Shown here: positions 1 through 5,461 of the stretch, one piece after another
Layout of the letters: each line of letters begins with the position of its first letter
Position numbering within the stretch: the stretch's first letter is position 1
Assembly (NCBI GenBank): GCA_003229095.1
Contig: QIHS01000276.1
Location: 1 to 5,461, forward strand
DNA: 5,461 nucleotides
Source: Woeseia sp.
Lineage (GTDB): Bacteria; Pseudomonadota; Gammaproteobacteria; Steroidobacterales; Woeseiaceae
Reading direction: 5' to 3'
Position numbers and translations under genes: made by a program
Notes under the pieces: generated by a model
What the model was told of the DNA's origin: nothing
The model's database searches: none
The model's input: the letters and a program-made list of their open reading frames with translations, nothing else

Positions 1-1230
1 TCGCGTAAGCGCTTTCAGTTTTTCGTAGGGTTCAGAGATGCCATAGCGTCGCATGACGGTCTGGATCGGTTCGCCAAGGACTTCCCATGCATTATCAATG
101 TCACGAGCAATAACGGCGGGATCCGCCTGCAGTTTCTTCAGGCCCTTCAGGGTGGAGTTAATGGCAATGACGACGTGAGCAAGTGCGACGCCGAAATTCC
201 TTTGCACCGTTGAATCGGTGAGATCGCGTTGCCACCGGGACACGGGAAGTTTGTCCGCGAAATGATTCAGCATCGCGTTTGCCAGCCCCAGGTTGCCCTC
301 GGCATTCTCGAAATCGATTGGATTGACCTTATGCGGCATAGTGGACGAACCCACTTCGTTCGCGGCGATTTTTTGCTTGAAATAGCCAATCGAAATATAC
401 GCCCAGATGTCACGACAAAAATCCAAGAGAATCGTGTTGTAACGAATTAGCGCATGCGAATACTCCGCCATCCAGTCGTGTGGTTCGATCTGAGTCGTAT
501 GCTGGTTCGCATCCAAACCCAGTGACGCGACAAAATTATTTCCGATCTTCAGCCAGTCCGCGTCAGGATAAGCAGCGACATGTGCATTAAAATTGCCAAC
601 CGCACCATTGAACTTGCCGCGAATTTCGACCTGGGCGAGTTGCTGCCGGGCACGAGACAATCGCTCTACGACATTGGCTATTTCTTTGCCAACGGTCGTT
701 GGGCTGGCCGTTTGGCCATGTGTGCGTGACAGCATGGGCAGCGCTGCGTAATCGGCTGCCATTGAGCGAAGCTTGGCGGCGAGCTCTCGCATTTGTGGTT
801 GCAAGACGTCGTCACGCGCGGATCTCAACATCAGTGCATAGGAGAGATTGTTGATGTCCTCAGAGGTACATGCAAAATGAATGAAGTCACCAAGAGGTTT
901 TGTTTCTGCACTGTCACCGAGTTTTTCGCGAATGAAGTACTCCACCGCTTTGACATCGTGATTTGTCGTTGCCTCGATTGCTTTGACGCGCTCGGCATCA
1001 TCCGCCGTGAACTCATCAACGATATTGTTCAGGACATCTTTCATGACCGACGATAGAGGGGGCACCTCCGCAATCGAAGGTTCATCCGCCATGGCCTGCA
1101 ACCAGCGGACTTCGACCAGTACCCGATGACGAATCAGCCCGTATTCGCTTAAGATGTCCCGCAGCCCGTTGACCTTTTCGGCATAACGACCGTCAGTGGG
1201 GGACAGTGCTCTTAATTTGCTGCGTTCCAT
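1..1230 (-). CDS. purB: Adenylosuccinate lyase (partial, C-terminus beyond window)
   Basis: PurB works in cytosolic purine synthesis. It removes fumarate from SAICAR to give AICAR, and from adenylosuccinate to give AMP. Reading the minus strand from the ATG at 1230-1228 gives 410 uninterrupted codons to the left edge, against about 456 residues in E. coli, so roughly 46 C-terminal residues are missing. The N-terminus MERSKLRALSPTDGRY matches the family start. Key motifs fall at E. coli numbering: TSEDINN from T122, SRTHGQ with the catalytic His at 171, and the signature loop GSSTMPHKVNP at 294-304 with the catalytic Ser 295. This agreement also argues against any frameshift. Upstream there is only a weak GGA (complement of 1237-1239) as ribosome binding site. 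The gene is transcribed divergently from fumC, a member of the same fumarase/aspartase superfamily. The SAICAR/adenylosuccinate signature, rather than the fumarase one, makes the identity very secure. Confidence 0.97.
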   Translation of the reverse strand, partial: MERSKLRALSPTDGRYAEKVNGLRDILSEYGLIRHRVLVEVRWLQAMADEPSIAEVPPLSSVMKDVLNNIVDEFTADDAERVKAIEATTNHDVKAVEYFIREKLGDSAETKPLGDFIHFACTSEDINNLSYALMLRSARDDVLQPQMRELAAKLRSMAADYAALPMLSRTHGQTASPTTVGKEIANVVERLSRARQQLAQVEIRGKFNGAVGNFNAHVAAYPDADWLKIGNNFVASLGLDANQHTTQIEPHDWMAEYSHALIRYNTILLDFCRDIWAYISIGYFKQKIAANEVGSSTMPHKVNPIDFENAEGNLGLANAMLNHFADKLPVSRWQRDLTDSTVQRNFGVALAHVVIAINSTLKGLKKLQADPAVIARDIDNAWEVLGEPIQTVMRRYGISEPYEKLKALTR

Positions 1231-1284
1231 GTAAATTCCGAAACCTGGCAGACGCGCAGCACAGGCAGGTTGTTGCCAATCATT

Positions 1285-1311
1285 CCATGGCTTTCAAAAG
1301 ACATGGTTTTT
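1285..1311 (+). other. Small hairpin followed by five T in the purB-fumC gap
   Basis: CCATG at 1285-1289 pairs with CATGG at 1302-1306. After one G·A mismatch, CTT can pair with AAG, leaving a loop of about four to six bases. Five T follow at 1307-1311. The shape resembles a weak intrinsic terminator on the plus strand, yet no plus-strand gene ends just before it and it lies upstream of the likely fumC promoter. It may equally be an imperfect operator or chance. Confidence 0.25.
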
Positions 1312-1319
1312 CGACAGCC

Positions 1320-1328
1320 TGCTAGACT
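1320..1328 (+). promoter_or_regulatory. Possible extended -10 promoter element for fumC
   Basis: TGCTAGACT fits an extended -10 box (TGn followed by TAGACT, four of six matches to TATAAT). It lies about 90 bases before the fumC ATG. No good -35 hexamer is visible 16-18 bases upstream, which is tolerable for extended -10 promoters. Just downstream, CGCGC-AAA-GCGCG at 1333-1345 forms a short perfect inverted repeat that would lie around the transcript start. This is a pattern match only. Confidence 0.25.
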
Positions 1329-1417
1329 TAAGCGCGCAAAGCGCGAATCATACACCAAAGGTTTAACATTCATCAGGCGACGATCCGCAATCCATATACC
1401 GGGAGTTTAGCGAGCCA

Positions 1418-2806
1418 ATGAGCAAGAAATCACATCGCACCGAACGAGACAGCATGGGTGATTTGCAGGTACCTATAGATGCTTTATGGGGTGCGCAGAC
1501 ACAGCGCGCTGTGGACAATTTTCCGATCAGTGGCATGCCAATGCCACGGCAGTTCATCGCAGCGCTTGGGCTCGTGAAGTGGGCTGCCGCTGGCGCAAAT
1601 GCGGAACTTGGCTTGCTGACGTCCGACAAGGCAGCGACGATTCAGAAAGCAGCACTCGAAGTGGCGAATGGCGATCATGACGCGCATTTTCCGATCGATG
1701 TTTTTCAGACCGGATCGGGTACCAGTTCGAACATGAATGCCAACGAAGTCATTTCGAATTTGGCCAGCGCCTATCTGGGGTCCGAAGTGCATCCCAACGA
1801 CGACGTCAACATGAGTCAAAGCAGCAATGACGTGATTCCTACCTGCATTCACGTTAGTGCGGCAGTGGCGATTCAGGATGCGCTATTGCCGGCCCTAACA
1901 CATCTTTCCGCGACGTTAAAGAAAAAGGCCGGCGATACAGCGTCGGTGGTCAAGACTGGTCGTACCCACTTAATGGACGCTATGCCAGTCACTATGGGTC
2001 AGGAACTCGAGGGTTGGCGTTCGCAAATTGAGCATGCAATCGCGAGACTTGGCGATACCATGAAGCGCCTGACGGGCCTGGCACAGGGGGGTACGGCAGT
2101 AGGTACCGGGATCAACGCCCATGCAAAATTTGGCGCTAAAGTAGCGACTTTGCTCGCAGAGCGTACCAGCGTGGACTTCAAGCAGGCCGACTCCTTGTTT
2201 GAAAGTCTCAGCAGCCAGGACACGGCAGTGGAGACATCCGGACAGCTTAGAACGCTGGCTGTAAGTCTCACTAAAATCGCGAATGATCTTCGCTGGATGA
2301 ACGCCGGGCCGCTGGCGGGAATTGGCGAGATTGCCTTGTCGTCGCTGCAACCGGGGTCCAGCATCATGCCGGGCAAGGTAAACCCGGTTATCCCGGAGGC
2401 GGTCGCCATGGTAAGCGCACAAGTTGTTGGCAACGATGCAACCATTGCCATGGCTGGCCAGTCCGGCAATTTCCAATTGAACGTGATGTTGCCAGTGGTA
2501 GCCAAGAACCTTTTGCAAAGTATCGAGATTCTGGCCAACGCAAGTGTCTGTCTGGCGGATAAGGCGATTGCAGGGTTTGTTGTCAATGAGCGCAATATCA
2601 GCGAGGCGGTTGGCCGCAATCCGATTCTTGTCACCGCGTTGAATCCGGTTATCGGTTACGAAAAAGGTGCGGCAATAGCCAAGAAAGCTTATGCCGAAGG
2701 TCGCCCGGTAAAAGATGTGGCACGCGAAGAAACGGATTTGACAGACGAAGAGCTTGATCGCTTGCTCGACCCACGGGCATTGACCGAAGGCGGCATCAAG
2801 CACTGA
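1418..2806 (+). CDS. fumC: Class II fumarate hydratase
   Basis: This is the oxygen-stable, iron-independent fumarase of the TCA cycle, which interconverts fumarate and L-malate as a cytosolic homotetramer. The 462-residue protein is close to the usual 460-470. Family motifs appear in order: LWGAQTQR (23-30), GSGTSSNMNANEV (99-111), SQSSNDVIPT (133-142), GRTHLMDA with the catalytic His 184, the signature loop GSSIMPGKVNP (313-323) with Ser 314/315, and NPVIGYE (409-415). PGKVNP, with Gly rather than the His of PurB, fits fumarase. The chosen ATG leaves a short lead before ERDSMG, as in E. coli FumC (SEKDSMG); the next Met (1454) would cut into this conserved start. GGGAG at 1401-1405 is a rather distant ribosome binding site. 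The stop TGA shares its A with the next gene's ATG. It is the first gene of an apparent three-gene operon and diverges from purB. Aspartase and argininosuccinate lyase are the alternatives, but motif detail and length favour fumarase. Confidence 0.97.
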   Translation: MSKKSHRTERDSMGDLQVPIDALWGAQTQRAVDNFPISGMPMPRQFIAALGLVKWAAAGANAELGLLTSDKAATIQKAALEVANGDHDAHFPIDVFQTGSGTSSNMNANEVISNLASAYLGSEVHPNDDVNMSQSSNDVIPTCIHVSAAVAIQDALLPALTHLSATLKKKAGDTASVVKTGRTHLMDAMPVTMGQELEGWRSQIEHAIARLGDTMKRLTGLAQGGTAVGTGINAHAKFGAKVATLLAERTSVDFKQADSLFESLSSQDTAVETSGQLRTLAVSLTKIANDLRWMNAGPLAGIGEIALSSLQPGSSIMPGKVNPVIPEAVAMVSAQVVGNDATIAMAGQSGNFQLNVMLPVVAKNLLQSIEILANASVCLADKAIAGFVVNERNISEAVGRNPILVTALNPVIGYEKGAAIAKKAYAEGRPVKDVAREETDLTDEELDRLLDPRALTEGGIKH

Positions 2807-3465
2807 TGCAGGGTTCGATCGGGGCAATCAGCAAGACAGAAATTCGCAGTCGGCTGTCGGCAACCTGCGCACCCGCCGATCCGTTGTCGGTAGACATGGG
2901 AGAATTGCATGCCCTGATGCCGATCGAGGTAGTGAATCGACTGAGGCAAAATTTGCGCCCGGCTGGTGTCTTGATACCGATAATTGAACGCGATGGATCA
3001 CTCGTTGTATTACTAACCGAACGTTCCGCGGCGCTGCGGCACCATCCCGGGCAAGTCAGCTTTCCTGGCGGTGGGATGGAAACATGCGATGCCGATATCA
3101 GCGCAACTGCATTGCGCGAAGCGCACGAAGAGGTCGGTATCAGGCCCGACGAAGTTGACATTGTTGGTTACCTGCAGCCGACACCGACGGTGACGGGTTT
3201 TGCAGTAACGCCGGTTGTTGGTTTCGTAGAGAACTCGTTCGTACTCTGTGTTGATCCTCAGGAAGTTGATTCCGTGTTCGAGGTGCCGTTGGATTTCCTA
3301 ATGGACCCGAATGAGGAGGACCATTCACAGCGCGACTTCCAGGGCACTATGGTGCCGGTAGTGACTTTCCATTTCGATGGGCACCGTATCTGGGGGGCGA
3401 CAGCGAATATTCTGATTCGGTTGAGACAAATGTTGGGAAAAGCTCGAAAAAACAACGAAATATGA
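2806..3465 (+). CDS. NudL-like CoA pyrophosphatase (Nudix hydrolase)
   Basis: Nudix enzymes of this subfamily cleave CoA and its derivatives to 3',5'-ADP and (acyl-)phosphopantetheine, using Mg2+ or Mn2+. In this 219-residue protein the CoA-subfamily motif precedes the Nudix box: LLTERSAALRHHPGQVSFPGG at 69-89, read as LLTxR, then RxHxGQ, then FPGG. The box ends with REAHEEVGI (104-112), supplying the metal-binding Glu 105, 108 and 109. The generic first Glu of the box is Ala 96 here; E. coli NudL, as I recall it, also lacks it. The tail RIWGATANIL (194-203) is typical too. The ATG overlaps the fumC stop by one base (TGATG) and no strong ribosome binding site is seen, so translation is probably coupled. 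M31 at 2896 is a possible later start, but residues 8-30 resemble the N-terminal region of relatives. The subfamily is secure; the exact substrate (CoA, acyl-CoA or another nucleotide) is inferred. Confidence 0.93.
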   Translation: MQGSIGAISKTEIRSRLSATCAPADPLSVDMGELHALMPIEVVNRLRQNLRPAGVLIPIIERDGSLVVLLTERSAALRHHPGQVSFPGGGMETCDADISATALREAHEEVGIRPDEVDIVGYLQPTPTVTGFAVTPVVGFVENSFVLCVDPQEVDSVFEVPLDFLMDPNEEDHSQRDFQGTMVPVVTFHFDGHRIWGATANILIRLRQMLGKARKNNEI

Positions 3466-4256
3466 AGTCTTTAGAGAAATTACTCGAGATAATGAAACAG
3501 CTCCGCGACCAAGAGGCGGGTTGTCCCTGGGATATCCAGCAGGATTTTTCCAGCATTGCGCCCTATACCATCGAGGAAGCATACGAAGTGGCCGATGCCA
3601 TTAACCGCAACGACATGCCAGGTCTTCGAGATGAACTCGGCGACCTGTTGTTCCAGGTCGCATTTCACGCTCGAATGGCCGAAGAACAGGGTGAATTCGA
3701 CTTCGAGGAGGTCGCGGCCGGCATTTGCGAAAAGATGATTCGGCGCCATCCGCATATCTTTGGCGACGACGAGGAACGACGCCTGGGCCAGGCTCCCGGC
3801 GTCTGGGAGCAAATCAAAGCCGCCGAGCGCGCGGCCAATACTAGCCAGGAAAATGTTAGCGCCCTGGACGGCATCGCACTGGCATTGCCAGCATTAAAGC
3901 GTGCGCAAAAACTTGGCAATCGGGCAGCGTCCGTCGGCTTCGACTGGCCTGACACGCGCGGCGTACGAAGCAAGATTGCCGAGGAGCTTGCCGAGGTGTC
4001 AGCTGCCGAGTGTTCCGGAAAGGCAAAGGAAATAGCCGAGGAGCTGGGTGACCTGTTATTTGCCGTGGTGAATCTCGCACGACATCTCAAGGTTGACCCG
4101 GAGCAGGCACTGAGCGATGCCAATCGCAAGTTTGAGCGCCGTTTTCGATCAATGGAGAACACCGCGAAACAAGAAAGCAGGCAACTTGCAGACTTTGGAA
4201 TTGAGGCTCTGGAATCTCGTTGGCGAGAAGCCAAGAAAGCCAGCCAGGAAAAATAG
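3462..4256 (+). CDS. mazG: Nucleoside triphosphate pyrophosphohydrolase MazG
   Basis: MazG hydrolyses NTPs and dNTPs to monophosphates and pyrophosphate. It clears abnormal nucleotides and, in E. coli, lowers ppGpp during starvation. The 264 residues match the 263 of E. coli MazG almost without gaps. Two all-alpha MazG domains are visible. The N-terminal one has GCPWD (20-24), EEAYEV (38-43) and DELGDLLFQV (57-66). The C-terminal one has EELAEV (174-179) and EELGDLLFAVVNLARHL (193-209), carrying the EExxE and ExxD metal-binding acids of the catalytic site, followed by NRKFERRF (221-228). RRHPHIF (94-100) and VGFDW (158-162) are also family hallmarks. The start is fixed by colinearity with E. 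coli up to GCPWD. The ATG overlaps the Nudix stop as ATGA, which suggests translational coupling. No mazEF or relA is in the window, so a link to a toxin–antitoxin module is not supported here. Confidence 0.96.
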   Translation: MKSLEKLLEIMKQLRDQEAGCPWDIQQDFSSIAPYTIEEAYEVADAINRNDMPGLRDELGDLLFQVAFHARMAEEQGEFDFEEVAAGICEKMIRRHPHIFGDDEERRLGQAPGVWEQIKAAERAANTSQENVSALDGIALALPALKRAQKLGNRAASVGFDWPDTRGVRSKIAEELAEVSAAECSGKAKEIAEELGDLLFAVVNLARHLKVDPEQALSDANRKFERRFRSMENTAKQESRQLADFGIEALESRWREAKKASQEK

Positions 4257-4343
4257 TTCGACGCGCCGCGGTTGCCTGGCCGCCAATAGGGAAATGCTGA
4301 AGTTGAGTAGTCGGGCTTGGATATCCAGTGCCATAAGCACCCA

Positions 4344-4376
4344 GAGAAAAGCGACAGATCATTCCTGGCTTTTCTC
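4344..4376 (+). terminator. Inverted repeat after mazG, possible weak terminator
   Basis: GAGAAAAGC at 4344-4352 pairs perfectly with GCTTTTCTC at 4368-4376. Inside, CAG (4355-4357) can pair with CTG (4365-4367) across a two-base bulge, leaving a seven-base loop. It lies 88 bases after the mazG stop and before the next gene. The descending arm contains TTTT but no free U-tract follows, so it is a poor classical intrinsic terminator. It could also act as a transcript-stabilising hairpin. The rest of the gap (4257-4506) shows no convincing gene or promoter. Confidence 0.35.
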
Positions 4377-4495
4377 ATTCATGCAGCATTCAGTTTCAGC
4401 AAACTATTGCGTCGGAATGTTCAGCCAGCGTTCATTGCCCCCGGTCTATGCTTCGCTCAAGACTCGGCAATGGGTTCGGGTCGCGTATCTCGAAT

Positions 4496-4503
4496 GGGAG
4501 AGA
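4496..4503 (+). promoter_or_regulatory. Ribosome binding site that fixes the start of the glycine-zipper gene
   Basis: GGGAGAGA lies three bases before the ATG at 4507, with the GGGAG core six bases away. This is the best Shine–Dalgarno match in the window. The open reading frame extends upstream into mazG, but this site and the signal peptide that starts right after it set the true start at 4507. Confidence 0.6.
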
Positions 4504-4506
4504 AAC

Positions 4507-5076
4507 ATGAATAGGAAATCCTGGATTGCGACAGTGTCGGGCATCGCCATTGCATCGTTTGTCCTGGTTTCAGGACAGGCTGCAGCAGACCCCAGATACA
4601 AAAGGGGGCATGATCGTGCGGTTTATGACTACGCTCGGGTTTTGAGCGTAACGCCTGCCATTCGATACGTGACCGTAACGACGCCGGTCAGGGAGTGCTG
4701 GGAAGATGTGCACCACTACAGTGTGCGCAATCGTGACCACGGTCGGGCTGGCAAGACGCTGCTAGGCGCTATCGTCGGCGGTGTTATCGGTCACCAGATT
4801 GGCAGCGGACGCGGCAACGATGTGGCGACAATCGCAGGTACCCTGATTGGCGCCTCTATCGGCAACGGGTCAGGTCGTGACCGGCTCGGACATGGCCGCA
4901 CCGAGTATTCACGGCCGATTCGTCGCTGTGAAACCCGCTATCAGTCACACCAGGAAGAACGCATCGATGGTTACGATGTGATTTACAGCTTCAACGGTCG
5001 CAGGTATTCAACTCGCACCCCGTTTGACCCGGGCAAGAAGCTGAAAATCCGCGTTGATGTCAGACCGGTTTCCTGA
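4507..5076 (+). CDS. Secreted glycine-zipper (17 kDa surface-antigen-like) envelope protein
   Basis: The 189-residue protein begins with a clear Sec signal peptide: MNRK, a hydrophobic core (about 7-21) and QAAA before Asp 28, so cleavage is likely after Ala 27. There is no lipobox Cys, so it is probably not a lipoprotein. Residues 82-120 form a glycine zipper: GKTLLGAIVGGVIGHQIGSG, then a short polar stretch, then AGTLIGASIGNGSG, matching the two-helix hairpin of the Rick_17kDa_Anti/glycine-zipper 2TM family, thought to sit in or on the outer membrane. Two Cys outside the zipper (64 and 141) flank it and could form a disulphide. The C-terminal part (about 155-188, YDVIYSFNGRRY then TPFDPGKKLKIRVDV) resembles the beta-rich tail of such proteins. 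It is a stand-alone gene 250 bases after mazG, with its own ribosome binding site. The family is well supported. The molecular role is unknown; envelope integrity or stress is the usual guess. Confidence 0.88.
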   Translation: MNRKSWIATVSGIAIASFVLVSGQAAADPRYKRGHDRAVYDYARVLSVTPAIRYVTVTTPVRECWEDVHHYSVRNRDHGRAGKTLLGAIVGGVIGHQIGSGRGNDVATIAGTLIGASIGNGSGRDRLGHGRTEYSRPIRRCETRYQSHQEERIDGYDVIYSFNGRRYSTRTPFDPGKKLKIRVDVRPVS

Positions 5077-5106
5077 TCCGGGCCCGGCACAGCAGCGATG
5101 AAGACT

Positions 5107-5151
5107 GTTGCCGGACCGGCTTGTGACCAACTGCGTTGCAATCGGACCGGC
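5107..5151 (+). repeat. Imperfect direct repeat in front of the PepSY-like gene
   Basis: GTTGC directly followed by CGGACCGGC (5107-5120) recurs as GTTGC, three bases, then CGGACCGGC (5135-5151). The first copy also contains the palindrome GCCGGACCGGC (5110-5120). Both copies lie just upstream of the possible -10 box at 5168-5173, a position suited to an activator or repressor site. Nearby, CCGGGCCCGG at 5078-5087, right after the previous stop, is a perfect palindrome without a loop. No regulator is identified. Confidence 0.35.
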
Positions 5152-5164
5152 GACATACCACACT

Positions 5165-5173
5165 TGCTATATA
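5165..5173 (+). promoter_or_regulatory. Possible extended -10 promoter for the PepSY-like gene
   Basis: TGCTATATA is a TGn extension followed by TATATA (five of six matches to TATAAT). It lies about 26 bases before the chosen start codon. No good -35 hexamer stands 16-18 bases upstream; the GC-rich direct repeat occupies that zone, which would fit activator dependence. This is a pattern match only. Confidence 0.35.
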
Positions 5174-5186
5174 CGTTCATCCAGCC

Positions 5187-5190
5187 CAGG
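5187..5190 (+). promoter_or_regulatory. Ribosome binding site CAGG favouring the start at 5200
   Basis: CAGG ends nine bases before the ATG at 5200 but only three bases before the in-frame ATG at 5194. The wider spacing is more usual, so the second ATG is preferred. The site is short and does not exclude 5194. Confidence 0.4.
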
Positions 5191-5199
5191 TAAATGGCC

Positions 5200-5461
5200 A
5201 TGCGACTGATCACCATATTGATGCTTTGCAGTACGATGTTCTGGACGCCCGGAACGCTGGCTGCAATACAAGCTGATCAGGTACCAGTACCACCGAGTGC
5301 TGCTGAAAATACTGCCGAGTTACCTGAACTAGGCACCTTCCAGAACCGTGGATTGACTCTGAGCCAGGCTGTAGCGCAGGTCAAAAGGCAGTACAACGGG
5401 CAGATCGTAAGCGCGGTCACCAAAGTGAGCGGCAACCGCGAAACCCACGTTATCAAGGTCC
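5200..5461 (+). CDS. Secreted protein with PepSY-like region (partial, runs off right edge)
   Basis: The frame stays open for 87 codons from the ATG at 5200 to the window end. A signal peptide is likely: MR followed by a hydrophobic stretch (about 3-21), with possible cleavage after Ala 21 or Ala 25. The Cys at 10 is in LMLC, which does not fit a lipobox. A low-complexity linker rich in Pro, Ala and Glu (about 28-45) follows. Residues 51-87, GLTLSQAVAQVKRQYNGQIV then SAVTKVSGNRETHVIKV, resemble the helix-strand-strand pattern of small periplasmic PepSY proteins, where an SxxQAVxxV helix is followed by GGxVLxAxxxxxxGxxxYxVKV. Such genes often come just before a PhoP/PhoQ-type regulator and kinase pair; that would lie to the right and cannot be seen. 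An in-frame ATG at 5194 would add two residues. That a gene is present is well supported; the PepSY assignment rests on half a domain. Confidence 0.75.
   Translation, partial: MRLITILMLCSTMFWTPGTLAAIQADQVPVPPSAAENTAELPELGTFQNRGLTLSQAVAQVKRQYNGQIVSAVTKVSGNRETHVIKV

Noticed and set aside
229..1056. Short plus-strand open frames (229-450 and 793-1056) opposite purB
   Set aside because: They are the complement of well-conserved purB codons and show no family features.
1970..2827. Long open frame of 285 codons on the minus strand, antisense to fumC
   Set aside because: The translation has no recognisable domain and is rich in Cys, His and Arg as expected from the reverse of a codon-biased gene. 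fumC on the other strand is unambiguous.
3462..4256. MazG as part of a mazEF toxin–antitoxin locus
   Set aside because: Neither mazE nor mazF is encoded nearby. The neighbours are fumarase and a Nudix hydrolase, so only the housekeeping role is supported.
3665..4378. Open frame of 237 codons on the minus strand over mazG
   Set aside because: The product is a Ser/Arg-rich, non-domain translation, typical of the antisense of a coding gene, and it lies across a clear mazG.
4117..4506. Upstream extension of the glycine-zipper reading frame into mazG
   Set aside because: The signal peptide and the strong ribosome binding site place the start at 4507. The extension overlaps mazG out of frame and has no domain.
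4317..4514. Possible 65-codon gene in the gap after mazG
   Set aside because: There is no ribosome binding site, the composition is not gene-like, it spans the inverted repeat at 4344-4376, and it runs into the start of the next gene.
1..5461. Mobile element, CRISPR array, phage or defence system
   Set aside because: No transposase, integrase, terminal inverted repeats, spaced repeats, tRNA or nuclease-like genes were seen. All recognised genes are chromosomal housekeeping or envelope genes.

Overview
The window reads as ordinary chromosome from a free-living proteobacterium, most likely a gammaproteobacterium. The base composition is moderately GC-rich. PurB, FumC, the CoA-type Nudix hydrolase and the two-domain MazG all align closely, from memory, with their E. 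coli counterparts. No insertion sequence, prophage, tRNA, rRNA, CRISPR array or toxin–antitoxin pair was seen. The lineage call is an inference from protein resemblance; genus and species cannot be given.

Layout. Positions 1-1230, minus strand: the first 410 codons of purB (adenylosuccinate lyase), whose C-terminus runs off the left edge. Positions 1231-1417: a divergent promoter region with a possible extended -10 for fumC and a small hairpin followed by five T. Positions 1418-4256, plus strand: three tightly packed genes, fumC (class II fumarase), a NudL-like CoA pyrophosphatase and mazG (nucleoside triphosphate pyrophosphohydrolase), joined by stop/start overlaps of 1 and 4 bases. Positions 4257-4506: a non-coding gap with a long-loop hairpin and a good ribosome binding site at its right end. 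Positions 4507-5076: a secreted glycine-zipper envelope protein of 189 residues. Positions 5077-5199: a short gap with a direct repeat and a TATATA extended -10 box. Positions 5200-5461: the start of a secreted protein with a PepSY-like region, cut by the right edge.

How the genes fit together. PurB releases fumarate while making AMP (and in the earlier SAICAR step of purine synthesis), and FumC hydrates fumarate to malate, so the divergent pair meets at one metabolite; the two enzymes also belong to the same protein superfamily. The Nudix and MazG proteins are both pyrophosphate-bond hydrolases of the 'house-cleaning' type and appear to be co-translated with fumarase. The two right-hand genes are a separate envelope-related block. 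Small PepSY proteins in related bacteria often precede a response regulator and sensor kinase, but that lies outside the window and is only a prediction.

I found no convincing previously undescribed system here. The findings below are modest observations about gene arrangement and small repeats.
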